Positions 12,233 to 26,150 of a stretch of DNA of 64,000 bases are shown here, piece by piece. Positions within the stretch are counted from its first letter, which is position 1. Each line of letters opens with the position of its first letter. A program made the position numbers and the translations under genes. The notes beneath the pieces were generated by a model that had not been told where the DNA came from, did no database searches, and saw only the letters and a list, made by a program, of their open reading frames with translations. This DNA comes from Dactylonectria macrodidyma (lineage: Eukaryota > Ascomycota > Sordariomycetes > Hypocreales > Nectriaceae), in assembly GCA_020744425.1 (NCBI GenBank), contig JAGMUV010000001.1, positions 2,728,001 through 2,792,000 on the forward strand. The letters are read 5' to 3'.

Positions 12233-15200
12233 TTATACTACGATCTTTTATTCTTTTTACTTATATCTTAATTAACTCTAATGCGCATTAGTATAAGGTT
12301 AATTATTATATTAGATCTGACTATAGATCCGCTTACTTATAGTAAGATATAGGTATAAATAGTAAACTATTATTAATTAGAACTAATTAGTAATTAATAT
12401 AACTAAGAGCTTTAAGTTAGGTATATAGAGCGTTAATAAAGAGAGTATTAATAAGGTATACTAAGAAAGCACTTTTTATTAGTAGGTCTAGTAATACTTT
12501 ACTAAGTCTATAAATAAGGATAATAAAAGGATTATTAATATTAAAGATAATAAAAGGATATTTATTAAACCTTTTATATAACTTATAGTAGATTTTATTA
12601 AAGAAGATTTAAATATTTAAACTTATAAGATTATAGATAATAGCTAATTTATAATCTATATAAAAGACTAAGATAGAAGATTTAAAAACCTTCTAATTAA
12701 TACTAATAATATTAAATTAATAGTCTAGAAATACCTTAAAGTATAAGCTTTAATAATTTATAATTTTACTAAGTAATTAATAATTAGAGAGTAATAAAAT
12801 AAGCTTATTAAACTATATAATAAGTATATTAAGATAATTAAGTAACTTATTAAAGAGTATAATAAAGCAATTAAGGCTAAAGTAATAGCTTATATTAAAA
12901 TAGTATGGATTAATAAGGAATTAGTATAATTAAAAGTAGTATAATATACTGCTTCTCTTTATAAAGATATGCCTTTTAGAAGTGAGATAATAGCTAAAAC
13001 CAAGCTATACTAAAAGCAGGAGAGTGACCTACTTAAGCTTAATAATAGTAAGGAACTGGACTTTAAAGACTGGCTTATTAAGGCTAGACGCAAGCTATAA
13101 TATAATAGCCTATAAGACTATTCTAAAGAGGAGGATAAAGTATATTATATTTTCAGTTATTATAAGAGTATTATAGCTGCCTATTTACGCCCCCGCATGC
13201 TTAAGAATATAGAAGAAGATGCCTTTAAAATTACTAAAAATGTCTTCTAAGCCCTAATAACCCTCTTCTAAAATAAGAATAAGAAGATTAAAGCGTAAGA
13301 AGAGTTTAAGGCCTTAAGATACTATACTAATAGTAGCTAGTATAGCTTTTATATTAAGTTCTTAGTTATAGTAAATAATACTAAGATCTTTAAAAAGGAT
13401 TAAAAGGAAGAGCTTTATAATAAAGTACTAGTAAAGATAAAACATACTATAGCTATATAGCGCTTTACTAAAAAGGTAAGCTTTAATATCTTTATAGTAA
13501 TACTTAGTAATATTATAATAATAAAAGAGGCTTATATAAAGACTTTAATAAAGAAAGATAGTAAAAAGACTAGTAAGTTATAAACTAATAAGAGTAATAG
13601 TATTACTATTAAGAAGAAGGATATTAAGAAGTTAGTAACTCTAATACTTAAGTACTTAAAGACTAAGATTAATAGTAAATAGACTTTTAAAAACTTAGAG
13701 GTCTATAAGCTAACTAAAGAAAAGAAGTGCTTTAAGTATAAGAAAGTCAGTTATACTTACTAAGAGTGTCTAGAAGGAGGCGAAGTAAATAAAGTTTATA
13801 CTAAGGCTAAGAAGGCAGAGCAGATGATTACTATTATAATCCTTAATAAATTACATAAGTCATTCTCTAAATTAGAAAAAGATAAGTCCTAAGAGAAGTC
13901 TCCTCTTTAAGACTTAAATTATAGTTATTAATCTTTAATAAGAGTTCGATTAATATAGATAAATTACTTAATAAGAAGAAGCTTTACTATTCTTATATAA
14001 TAGTAAGTTTAGGGTTAGTAATTAAAGTTAAAGGTCTATATAATACTAGAGTGGATAGTTATATCTTTATAAATAAGGATCTAGCTCTAAGAATATACTA
14101 ATAACTATAAAGCTATTAAATTCTAATCTTAAGGTAAGGACTTACTATTAAAGGATATAAAGGCAGATAATAATAGATTACTTATATTATAGTTATAATA
14201 CTAGATATAAATAGTAAATAATAGCTAAATTATCTAATATTAGAACTTAGAATATATTAAGACTTAATTATTAAAAGGAAGTAATTTAAAAAGTATAATA
14301 TAAAAATCTCTATTAAATATTATTACTTATAATAGTCTAATAATAGACTTAAGGATTACTTTAATAGTAATATTATAATACTAATATCTTTATTAAAAGG
14401 CCCTTACTATTTAAGGCTAGTAGACTAGGCTGATATAGAATAATATAACTAATTAAGTATAGAATAAAAGAAGGCTTATAAGGATCGGATCCTTAGGAGG
14501 GGAGATCGCTTACTAAAGAGGCAATAGTTACATAATACTAAAGAGAATATAGCTAAGATAGATAGAGCATTAAAGGATATAGCACTCTCTCTTTTAATAA
14601 GGGATTTTAATACTAAGCTAATAATAATCTAAGCTAACTTATTATAGTAATTAATAATTAATACTAAGGGAGTTATAATTAAAATTAGTATTATTAGTAT
14701 TAGTAAGTAGTAAAAAAGGGTGGTTAAGTAGGAAGATACTGAATAGATTAGTAAAGTCACCCTTTAGAAGATTAATAAGATTATTAAAAAATAATTAAAA
14801 TAAAGAGAAGCTAGAAAGAAGAACCTTTATAAAAATATACTTAAATTAAAGAAGAAAGTAAAGTTAAAGTTATTTTAATAGTACTTATACTTATAATATG
14901 CTTTTTTTAAAGCTAAGTCTAATGCTTTATTACTTTACTAATTAAGTATTAATATAAAGCTAGAATTAAAAGAGCTAATCTTTAATAGTTAGAAGGTCTT
15001 ATTAATATATAAGTTAAGCTTTAAATAGCTAAAAGTAATAAAGAATTATATTAAGAAGTACTTATAGAAAGGATTTATTATATTAGTAAGTAATATACTA
15101 TATGTATTACTAGTCTTATTTATAAAAAAGAAGAATAGTAGATAGTGCTTTTATATAAACTATAAAAAGCTTAATAAGTTAATAATAAAGGAATATTATA

Positions 15201-17630
15201 TACTACTCTTAATAGAAGAAACTTAGTTAAGGCTAGTAAAGGTAAAAGTATTTATAAAACTTAATATTTAATAAGCCTTTTATTAAATATAAATATCCTT
15301 AAAATCTAAAGATTTTATAGCTTTTAAGACTTAGTATAATACTTATAAGTATAAAGTAATACTATTTAGTCTAACTAATAGCCTTTTATACTTCTAAGCT
15401 TATATTAATTATATTCTAATAAATCTTCTAAATATTTACTATATAGTATATATTAATAATATTCTTATTTATTTAAAAAATATTAAAGACTATAAAGTAT
15501 ATATTAATATAGTTTTAAAATAACTAATTATAATAAGATTATAAGTAAATATTAATAAGTTAGAATTCTATATTATAGAAATAGAGTTCTTAGGCTTTAT
15601 AATTATAATAAATAGGATCTAAATAGACTTAAAAAAGATAAAAGCAATTATAAACTAAGCAGAACTAATAAATATATAAAGAGTATAGGCCTTCTTTAGG
15701 TTTTATAACTTTTACTAAAAGTTTATTAAATTTTATAGCTAGATAGTGTAATTACTTACTCTATTAATAAAGAAAGGGGTCTTATAAAAGTAAACTAAAG
15801 AGAAGATAATTATAATAAAGGCTATAAAGTTAGTGATTTTATTAAGCCTATACTAAGCTTAGTATAACCCTTTTTATAATATAATTATTAAGATTAATAT
15901 ATTAAAAGGTATAATAATTATAATACTAACTTAAAAAAGTAATAATAAAGACTAGTATTTTATAGCTTTCTTTTTTAAGATAATAAATAATATAAAAATA
16001 TATTATTTAATTTATAATTAAGAAATACTTATAATAGTATTAGCTTTAAAAGAATAGAATACTAAGTTCTTAAGGCTCTAATAGTAATTCTTAGTTATTA
16101 CTAACTATAAAGCCTTTAAGTACTTTTTAATAAAATAACGCTTTAATAATAAGTAAGTATAGTAAGCGGATGACTTAGCGCTTTATGACTTTAAGATTAC
16201 TTACTATCTAAAGCGAGAGAATATTATAATGAATGCTCTGTCTTAGAAGTCGTCTGAACTGGCTATATAGAAGGCATAATAAGAAGCTATATAGAATAGA
16301 GTATTCCTAAGTCAGGACCTAGTGATTAGTTCTATTAACTATAAGATTATAGCTAGCTCCTGTACTAAACCCAGTTTTAGGGAAGGGCTAGAAGTAGTAT
16401 TAATTGGAGCTAAAGCTATTAAGTCTTTAGTTAGCTTTAGAAGAAAGGCTATCTAAGCGTTAGAAGGATGGAAGCTACTTAATGCTATCTTCTAAGCTAA
16501 TAGGGCTTCTCTTTAATTACTGCCTTATTAAGAGAATATAAAGAAGAAGGCTAATAGTTAGATAATAAATGAAGGTATAGTTTACTAGAACTAATGTATT
16601 TTTATTCTAGATAAAAGTATTCTTTAAATACTAGTTATTAAAGAGAACTACTATAAGCTTAATATAGTCTACTTAAGATATAATAAAACTATTAGATTAA
16701 TTATTAAGAGGTTTTAGTAGCTAGGCTTATTAGCTAATATTAATCAGTTCTAGGCAAATTATAAACTATATAAAAGAGCTTATATTAATAAAGCTAAGAC
16801 CTTTAGATTATTATACTTATTAGAAGTCTTATACTAAATATAGTAATATATAATAATAGACTTCTATTATATACTTAAGGATAAAAATAGATATAACTAT
16901 ATATAGGTAATTATTAATTAGTTTAATAAGATCGCTTTTTCTATACTTTATTACTAGATAGTAATAGTAAAAGATATAGTATATATATACTATTACTATA
17001 TTTACTATATTTTTAAAGTACTAAAGATAGTAATATTAGACTAAGGACTATAGTTTATTACTACTTTTATAAATAAGCTATATAAGCTTATTAAAGTAAA
17101 GTAAAAACTAAGTATAGTAAAGCACTCTTAAATAGATAGGAATACTAAGATTTATAACTAGTACTTAAACTACTAACTATAACTATTTATTAACTATTAT
17201 TAAAATAATTAAAGTAAACTATTATTATTAATAGACTATATATAAATAAATCTTTACTATAAGTTACTAAGTATAGAACTAGTAAGACTATTACTTAGCT
17301 ACTTACTCTAATTCTAACTTAATTAAAATAAAAGAACTAACCTTAAGAGTTATAAAATAAAAGCTAAATATTTATTAAAAGAGGATGCTTAGTAGTATAC
17401 TAAGCAGATTATAGACTCTATTAAAGTTATTAAGTAGAATCTTTATTAAGTATAAGAATAGTAAATCTATTAAGCTAATAAAAAGCGCTAAGAATTGGAT
17501 TTTATAATTAGGAATAAAGTCTAAGTTAATATATATAGACTTATAAGTATAAGACCTAGCTAAGCATTAGACTAAAAGAAGAAAGAGCTATAGACTATTA
17601 TAAAATAAGTTAAGTATTTATATAAGAGTT

Positions 17631-17795
17631 AGGGCCGATAGAGCTATAGTCTTATCAGATAAGAGGCTATATAATATAGGCTAGACTAGCTCTTTAGCAA
17701 GGGCTAGCTAAGCACTCACTAAGTGAATGCTTACATACTACCCTATACCTGCCTTCAGATCTCTTATATAATACCTTAATAGACCAACCCTTATA
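17631..17795 (+). repeat. 5' LTR of Gypsy-2
   Basis: This 165-bp LTR aligns with 25258-25432. It contains a conserved stretch around GGCTAGACTAGCTC and ends ACCAACCCTTATA; the right copy ends ACCAACCCTTACA. Confidence 0.87.
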
Positions 17796-20700
17796 ATTCA
17801 TTTACTTCTATATCCTAGCGGATTGTCAATGCGTTATATAAGATAAGAAGGAATATATTACTGAACCTAGGCATTGCTAAGCGAGCGATGAGCGAACTGC
17901 GAATAAATATAGGACTATTTACTTAAAACCCTATATAAAATAAAGCTAGGAAAAACCTCGAACTGCTAATTATAAATAATAAAGGATTCTAATTAGAATA
18001 TGATTTAATTAATTACTTAATCTAAGAAGAAATTAAAGTAAGATTACTTTATATACTTTATAAAGATAGCTTTTATAAAGAATTACTATTACTTATAGTT
18101 TAATAATTAGTAATTAAGTACTTATTAAGAAGTTTATAATTAGGTTCTAAGAATAATAGTAATAGAATATAATTACTTTTTTATATTATAATATAATAAT
18201 AAGAATAAGACTAATATTTTTAAGAAAAATTATTAAAGTAATTTATTAAAGGCTTAGATAAGAAAGACCTTAAAGAATATAATAGATTACTATACTATCC
18301 TTATATAATATTAATTAAAAAGGCTAATAGAGTCTAAATTAATAATTAAATAAAAATAATAAAGATAGTAAATAATCTCTAAGCATTTATTAGAATATAC
18401 TAAAAGATCCTCTAATCTATAATTAAACTCTCTTTACTATTATAAACCTAGTAAAGAGATTATTTAAAGAACTTTATACACTTTATATAGGATTAATTTA
18501 TAGCCTTTTTAAAGAAGCTTTATATAGACCTTAAATAGAAGGAGGTCAAACTATATAAAGAGCTTATAGCTCTCTAATAGCTCTCTAACTAGTTATTAAT
18601 AGAATACTTTAATATATAGAGATCTTTATATTCCTTATTAAAGATAAAGGATTTAGAAGAAGATAAGATATTTATATTATAATACTATTATAGACTTTAA
18701 AATAGAATTAAAAGAAATATTTAAAAGATATAGGTTAATATCTTATAAGCTAAAGAACTTGCATTAAAAGTATAATAACTATAGTAATCCTATAGCTAAT
18801 ATAAAGACATACTCTTAAGCTAAAGTAAGAAAAGAAATTACTCTAATAGTAAATAAGAAGGGCTATAGAAAAGATATATACTAAAGACCTTAATATATAT
18901 ACTATAAAGCAGACCCTATATTCTATAAGGATAAGAAAACTTAATAAATGGTAAAAGAAGAAGCAGCTACTATAACTACTTAGAATTAAACAGCTAATAA
19001 AAGTATAATAAGTACTTAGTAAAGCTAAGAGATAATTCCTACATTTAGTACTATAATTATAATAAGAGGGGCCATTTTACTAATAAGTGTATAGTAACTA
19101 AGAGAGCTCTTAGTAAATAGAATTAAAGAGGCTATTAAAAAACTGTAATAATATAATAATTTAGTATAAAAGTTAAAGAGATTGACTTATTAGAAAATAA
19201 CTAAGCATAAGGTCTGAAGATATAATCCTTATATTAAAACTATATCTTATATTAATTAGTCTAATCGCTTAGAAATAAGTAATTATTCTTTAAGTATATA
19301 ATAAATATAAGGTTAAAGTAGATATAGATATAGTTATAGAAGTTAGCTTAATTAGTAGGATGCTAGTATAGAAGCTAGGCCTTAAACTTATATTAAATTA
19401 ATAAGCCCTAAAGTTAGTAGGCTTTAATAGGATTACTTATTTTATATTATGAGTATATTAAGTAATATTCTTCTTCTTTAACTATTAAAAGTTAGTTAAG
19501 AAAATAAGATATTTATTTATAAAAGCCTTATAAAACTAACCTAAAGGAATAAGTAACTTATTATTAATAAGAAAGACTATAAGCTAAGAAGGCATTATAA
19601 TTAATATATATATAAATATATAGTATTATAAAGCAGTCTTAATATAAGATCCTAACTCTTTTATAAAAGACTTTATTATAAATAGTAAAAAAGCATATAT
19701 TATATATATATAGTGTATTAGTACTAAATAAGTAACTATTACTTACTCTTAGAGAAGAGGATAAAAAAGGGATTAGTATACTATTACTTAAACTTAAGTT
19801 AGAATAAGAGATCTTTAGTAAAGCTAAAGTAAAGAAGTTACTGCTCTTAGAAGGAGTAGAACACTCTATTAAACTAATAGAAGGTAAAGAGCCTCCTTTA
19901 GGGATAATATACTTTATTAATAAAAAGTAAGTAGAAATCATTTATAATTACCTTACTAAGAATATAGAGATCAGTTAAGTAAATAGCTTAATTAATAAAG
20001 CAGGAGCTCTAGTCCTATTTATTCTTAAAAAGGATAGAGGTATTAGAATATATATTAATTATTATAGATTGAATATAATTACTATTAAGAACTATTATTC
20101 TTTACTACTAATTAGTAAATTACTTAATAGACTTACTAGAGTGAAATAGATCTTTAAAATTAATATTTATAATACTTATTACTATATCTAAATTAAGAAA
20201 GAAGATTAATAAAAGATAGCGTTTTATATAAAATATAATTACTTTAAATATATAATTATACTCTTTAGACTAATTAATATACTTATTACTTTCTAAGTAT
20301 ATATTAATTAAGTACTTATTAAATTACTTAATACTTATTATATAATATACTTAAATAATATTATAATATACTTATAAATATAAGAATAATATACTAAAGA
20401 TCTAAAAGAAGTCTTTTAAAAATTAAAAACCTTCTAGCTCTATATAAAGCTATTAAAGTGCACTTTCTATTAAAAGGAGGTCGAATTCCTTAAGTATATA
20501 ATTACTTAGGAAGGACTAAAAATAGAGCTAAGTAAAGTGTAAGCAATTACTAAGTAGTAGGCGCTAGAGAGTGTTAAAGACGTATAGGTCTTTTTAGGAT
20601 TCTATAATTTCTATAGGAAGTTCATTTTAGAATACTCTTATTAAATAGCACTACTAATAGAGCTATTAAAGACTATAGAGAATAAGAAACCCTTTATATA

Positions 20701-21028
20701 AGGAGAAGATTAAGATATAGTATTCTAAATACTAAGATCTGCTTTCTATTTAATAAGTATTCTCTAATATTAGGACTTAGTAAGAAGAACTAGAGTAAAG
20801 ATAGATACCTTTCTAAAAGCAGTCTCTAGTATTTTAACCTAATTATATAAAGAATAATAAAGACTAGTTATATATTAGTTTTAGAAACTGATAGATACTA
20901 AGTAATACTAGAGTATTAGCTAGTAAGAACTTCTAGCTATTATTAAGAGCCTTAAGAACTAGAGTTACTACTTATTAAGACTTTCTAAGAAATTCCTCCT
21001 TTTAATAGATTATATAGCTCTTAAAAGA

Positions 21029-21256
21029 GTGATTAAAGTACTAGCTAAAGACCTAAGAGGCAGGCTAGCTAAGTGGGTATATAGATTAGCACCCTTTAAC
21101 TTTAATATTAAATATAGACCAGGAAAGTATAATCTAGTTAATAGACTGTCCTACAGACCTGACTATATAAAGAGGGAAATAGTATATAATAATATATTCC
21201 TAACCTTAGCTAATAAGCTAAACTTTATTAAAGAGCTTTTATTAGACATTTACTAA
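21029..21256 (+). pseudogene. Surviving open fragment of Gypsy-2 RNase H
   Basis: This 75-codon open stretch reads through the end of the RNase H domain, with the family-typical run RLAPFNFNIKYRPGKYN followed by RLSYRPDYI. Upstream and downstream of it the same frame is broken by RIP stops. It is a remnant, not a gene: the start codon is internal to a polyprotein and the reverse transcriptase before it is destroyed. Confidence 0.8.
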
Positions 21257-22816
21257 ATAATTAGCAATTTTAAAGAGTAAATAAAGGTTATAAAAGTATA
21301 TATTTAAGCAGTATAGGCGAGCCTAATAGGCTCTGTAAGTTGAGTTAAGTAGTAAGTACCTTCATCCTACGATTAGAATCAGTATAATAAAACTAAGGAA
21401 GATTAAACGCATATAGTATTAATCTCTATAGTTATAAGAATTAGAATAGTAAGCTAAAAGACTAATAAATAAATAGAGATTACTTAGTGAGAGCTGGCTG
21501 CTTACAGAAGCCAGGAGGACTTATCTAAAGCTAGGGTTATTAATCCAGAGTAATATATCCTATACTCAATCATAAAGGAGCTTATAATAGGTAAAATAGC
21601 ATTTTTATTATAACTATTAACAAAGTTAGAAGAATTAGTTTAAGGACTGTAAGCTAATAATCATTTCTACTAATAATAATTAGCAAGAGTTTGATAAATA
21701 GCTAGGAAGATAAGAACTTATTATTATAATAAAAATAGTATTTTATTCTATAAAGGCAGACTTATTATTCTTATAGAAAAGACATTAAAGATAGAAATCC
21801 TTTAATGTTATTATAATGACTTAAGAGCTAGGCATATAAGAAAAGCTAAAATACTAGAATTAATCAATAGAAAATTCTATTAGAACTAAATCAATAAGGA
21901 TATTACAGATTATACTACTAGATATAAGAAATGCTATAGTATTTTTATATTTAGACATAGGCTATATAGGAAGCTATAGCTATTACTAATACTAGTAAAT
22001 CCCTTTTAAGAAATTTCTATAGATTTTATTATAAGGTTATTAAATAGCGCTTAAGTAAATAGTAAGTAATATAATACTATCTTAATTATAGTATACTATA
22101 TAACTAAGTATACAATCTTCATTCTATATAAGAAGATAATAATTACTATATAATTTATATAAGTATTATATAAATAAGTTAAATGTAAATTTAGTATACT
22201 AAAAAGTATTATTAATAATAGAGATAAGCTATTTATAAGTTAATTCTAGGCTGATTTAATAAGAGAATAAGCAACCTATTACTAACTATCCACTATATAC
22301 TATTTATAAATAGATAGGCAGACTAAAAGAATAAACTAATTACTTAAGAAATACTTTTATATTTTTATAAGAAATATACTAAAGAGATAGATAATATAGT
22401 TAGTAAAAGCTAAGTTTATATATAATAATAGCTAGCATAGTATAATAAGAGTCTCTTTAATATAAGCACTATATAGCTACTATTTAAGAATAGTAAACTA
22501 TACTTTAGAATACTTAAAGACATAAGTATAAAGTATTACTAAATATATAAAGAATATTTAGTAAGTATACGCTAAAGCTTAAGAAAGTTAGGCTTAAGTA
22601 ATAAAAGTATAAGCAAAAGCTTATAATAAATAATATATTAAGTAAGAATACTATAAAGGATAAATTGTAAGATTATTTATATATAATTTCTAATTTAAGA
22701 ATAAGAAACTAATACTTAAATATATTAAAGTTATTATTATAAAGTAGATTAGAAAGTAAATATATTAAATATACTTATTATAATAATACTATTAAATATA
22801 TAATATATTCTCTATA

Positions 22817-23250
22817 ACGTGTATAATAAGCGAGCGCGCAATACAAGCGAGCGCGCACTTATACTATACAGTTAAAAGTTTAAATTTTAAATTTTCTAAA
22901 ACGGGCTATATAGCCCTAGGATTTTTAAGAAATTAATTTTACGTATTCAATAAAAAGAGTCATAAGATAGTATTTCTTTGAGATTTTTAATTAATTTATT
23001 TGAAATTTTAAAAATAAAAATAAGAAAAAAAACAGTGTGAATAAGATTTTTCTAAATAACTCCATAAAAAGTCTTTTTAATAATCTAGGAAAACTAGTAC
23101 TTATTATCATATACTTAATAAATATACTTTTAAAATTATAGCCATTTCTAGCTTAGTTTGAATTTTTAAGAATTTTCTTTAAATTGCGATTTAAGGTGAA
23201 ATTTCAGAGTGCGCGCTCGCTTGTATTGCGCGCTCGCTTATCATACACGT
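22817..23250. mobile_element. MITE copy B, 434 bp, GCGCGC-type ends
   Basis: TA-flanked terminal inverted repeats begin ACGTGTATAATAAGCGAG. All four AAGCGAG boxes (two per end, 17 nt apart) carry the core GCGCGC with no visible RIP damage. Its interior differs more from the other copies than they do from one another. It lies between the integrase and chromodomain relics of Gypsy-2. Confidence 0.85.
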
Positions 23251-25257
23251 TAGTACTTTTAGAACTGTGGCTAGAAGCTTACTAAAAGCATAGTGACTAC
23301 TTAGTAGACTTCTTAGACCTAAAAGAAGAGGAAAATGAGTAAAAAGTAAAAGAGATTATCTTAAATAAAAAGACTAAAGAAGATATATTCTATTTAATTA
23401 AATAAGCAGGTTAGCTAATAGAATATAATACTTAGGAACTATCCTAATACTTAGAAAATGCATAAAAAGCTATTTATTAATACTATAAATAAAAGAAATA
23501 TAGTTATAAGAAATAGGATAATAGATAATTAAAGATATACTAAAAGTATACTAATAGCTTATTAAATAGTCAGTATTATTTAAAATAAACTAAGTACTTA
23601 ATAAAGCTAACTAATACTTAAGCTAAAGTAATTACAGATTAGAACTATAAATTAGAACTATAAACCAGAACTAGAACTATAAAACTAAAGATAATACTTA
23701 GTTATAAGACTTCTTTACCTAATAGCTATAATAAGAATAAAGAGTGTTATTTATATTTACTAAGGGTATAGTAAGTAAAGGAAGAGTAGTTATAGTAATA
23801 GCCTTAGCTTAGGCTATAACTGCTTCTACTTTAATATAAAGAGATGCTTTACTTTTATTATTATAAATAAAGGGAGACTTAATAATAGAAGATAGTGAGT
23901 AGGCGTAGTATAGTTAATAAGGAGTTAGTAGCTTAATAGTAAAGAGAGCGCTAGTAGTACTATAATAAATAAAAGGAGTGCTAGAAAATAAAATAAGTAT
24001 TTTAAAAGTAGGATTCTTATAATACTTCTTAATAGCTATCTTAATATTATTATTAAAATCTTTAGAATACTTAGTTAAAAATCCTTTAATAAGTATAGAG
24101 TGTATAAATATCTCTTTAGTAACTATAAGGTAAGTAAGTATAGAATAAAAGGCAATAGCCTAAGTAAGCTTATAGTAATATAAAAGAGTAATAGATTTAA
24201 AACGCTTAGTTAGCTCTTCTTTAAAAGCATTAGATAATAGACCTAATTAAATATATATTAATTTAGATATATAGAAGTAAAGAAGAAATATATAATAAAA
24301 TCAGTTTATAACTTTATAAGTTATATAAAGTATAAAGCCTCTTAGTATACTAAAGAAGGATAATTACTATCTATAGAGTAAGCATTTATTAAGTTCTTAG
24401 TAAAAGTAAAGATATAGTACTAAGTAGTAGTAATAGCCTTTATAGATTAATAGATCCTCTAGTACTTAAGATTATTAAGAGCGTTTATATTATCCTTATT
24501 CTAATTATACTAATCCTAGTAATAAAAGAAGTTTTAATACTATTAAGTAATAAGGATAAGTTTAATAAGAATCTAGTAATATATTAAATATATAATAAAT
24601 ATTTAATAAGAACTTAGAAAGACTTATTATATTATACTTTTACTTTACTACTTTATAGATAGTATATTAAAAAGATAAAGAGCTATATATATAAGTATAA
24701 TTAAAAGAATAGTATTTTTACTTTATATAATAAGAGTAAAGAACTTTATCTTTTAGTATTCTTAAAAACTGATTATTTAGAAATATATACTTAGTATTAG
24801 TCTAAGATTTATATTATAATAAGACCTTTATAGTAGCTATAAGGAATGATATTATAATAAATATATAGTAAATAGATATAGAATAATTAGTAAGTAAAGA
24901 GAGTAAGGAAAAGAGAGAAGATAATAGAAGAGTATATATAAAGTAAAAAGAAAGGAATATAGTAAGAAGATAAGTATATAAAAATTATATAAAGCTAAAG
25001 AAAGGAAAATAATAATTATAAGCAGTATAAAGAATAGAAATACTATAATTTAAGTAAAGTGGGGCTATATAATTAGTAAATACTAGCTAAATACTTAAAC
25101 TAATAATAAATACTAGACTTATAATTCCTATTATTTACACTCTATAGTATATAGTAAATATGCACTAAATGCATAAATAAATAATAACCTTATTACTTTA
25201 ATAATAGAAGCATAAGAATCACGCCTTAGGATAAGGCTTAAGAAAGAGGGAGATAAT

Positions 25258-25432
25258 TATAAGAGTTAGGGCTGATAGAGCTATAGTCTTATTAGATAAG
25301 AGGCTATGTAATATAGGCTAGACTAGCTCTTTAGTGAGGGCTAGCTAAGCACTCGCTAAGTGAACGCTTACACACCACCCTATACCTGCCTTCAGATCTC
25401 TTGTGTGACACTTTAACAGACCAACCCTTACA
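25258..25432 (+). repeat. 3' LTR of Gypsy-2
   Basis: This 175-bp LTR is less RIP-mutated than the 5' copy. It is followed by the ATTTA target duplication and then by Gypsy-1 sequence leading into its chromodomain relic. Confidence 0.87.
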
Positions 25433-25955
25433 ATTTATATTACTTAAACTTACTCTTCTTATAATATATAAACCTAACTTTATATATAAATTAGTTATAA
25501 TATTATCTTAATAATTCTATACTAAAGTAGAATAAGGACTTATTATTATTTAAAGTTATTAATAGTACTAAAGAGTATAAGGTTTATAAAGTTAAAGAAT
25601 TATAATATAATAAATATAATAAATAGCTCTAGTATTAAATAAACTAAGTTAAATATAATTCTAATAATAAATAGTAATTTATTAAAAACTTTAAGAATAT
25701 ATTAATATAACTAAAAGAGTTCTATAAAGAATATTTAAAAGCACTTAGACTATTAAAGTAATTATAAGCCTAGGTTAATATAGCTACTATAAATATAGAT
25801 ATATTAGAATACTCTAATAATAATTAACTAATTAAACTAAGCTAAGGGCTTAAGAAAGTATAATAGAAATAAAGAGTCTTTATTATTTAGTAATTATAAG
25901 AATTTAATAACTTATGCTTATATAGCCGTTTTAAGCGCCTTAAAAAGGGGGGTGA

Positions 25956-26150
25956 TATAATAGGAGCGTTTAGAGTACTAGACCCAGAGTGGGGTTAATA
26001 TGTAATTAGGACGCACGGAGCAGGCTATAGGGACTATTAACGCGTCTATGCGTTTATGCGCCTGCCCGCTTTCTCTCTTTCCTCTTTATCATAGTATTCT
26101 TATAATATAGTAGCATTACCTCTTGAGTTAATCTTAACCGGCCTGTAATA
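25956..26150 (+). repeat. 3' LTR of Gypsy-1
   Basis: This 195-bp LTR is directly preceded by a polypurine tract ending GGGGGGTGA. It is followed by ATCTC, the right copy of the target duplication, and then by the interrupted Gypsy-0 sequence in opposite orientation. Confidence 0.88.

Larger units (their letters stand above)
17631..25432 (+). mobile_element. Gypsy-2: Ty3/Gypsy chromodomain retrotransposon nested in Gypsy-1
   Basis: LTRs of 165 bp (17631-17795) and 175 bp (25258-25432) begin TATAAG (a RIP form of TGTAAG) and end CTTATA/CTTACA. A perfect 5-bp target duplication ATTTA lies at 17626-17630 and 25433-25437, inside the Gypsy-1 integrase-to-chromodomain region. Forward relics in order are a zinc knuckle (NKRGHFTNKCI) near 19060, reverse transcriptase with IYLNNIIIYL near 20350, RNase H (open fragment at 21029-21256), integrase (21.8-22.5 kb) and a chromodomain near 23335-23500. 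About 1.75 kb beyond the chromodomain is unexplained. A MITE interrupts it at 22817-23250. Confidence 0.87.
12038..26150 (+). mobile_element. Gypsy-1: complete Ty3/Gypsy chromodomain retrotransposon with a nested element
   Basis: LTRs of 195 bp lie at 12038-12232 and 25956-26150, with the polypurine tract AAAAAGGGGGGTGA directly before the 3' LTR. Without the nested Gypsy-2 the element is about 6.3 kb. In order it shows a CCHC-type zinc knuckle relic near 13730, reverse transcriptase with YINNILIYL (for YVDDILIYS) near 15450-15476, RNase H, integrase (16.7-17.3 kb), and after the nested insertion a chromodomain relic (about 25540-25760). Flanking ATCTT (12033-12037) and ATCTC (26151-26155) form a target duplication with one RIP change. 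The single-copy site is confirmed within the matching Gypsy-1 sequence near 14510. RIP stops abolish coding. Confidence 0.88.

Noticed and set aside
19639..19941. 100-codon minus-strand open frame
   Set aside because: It lies antisense to the gag-pol region of Gypsy-2, is low-complexity (Ser/Leu/Ile/Tyr) and matches no family; it is a by-product of AT-rich DNA.
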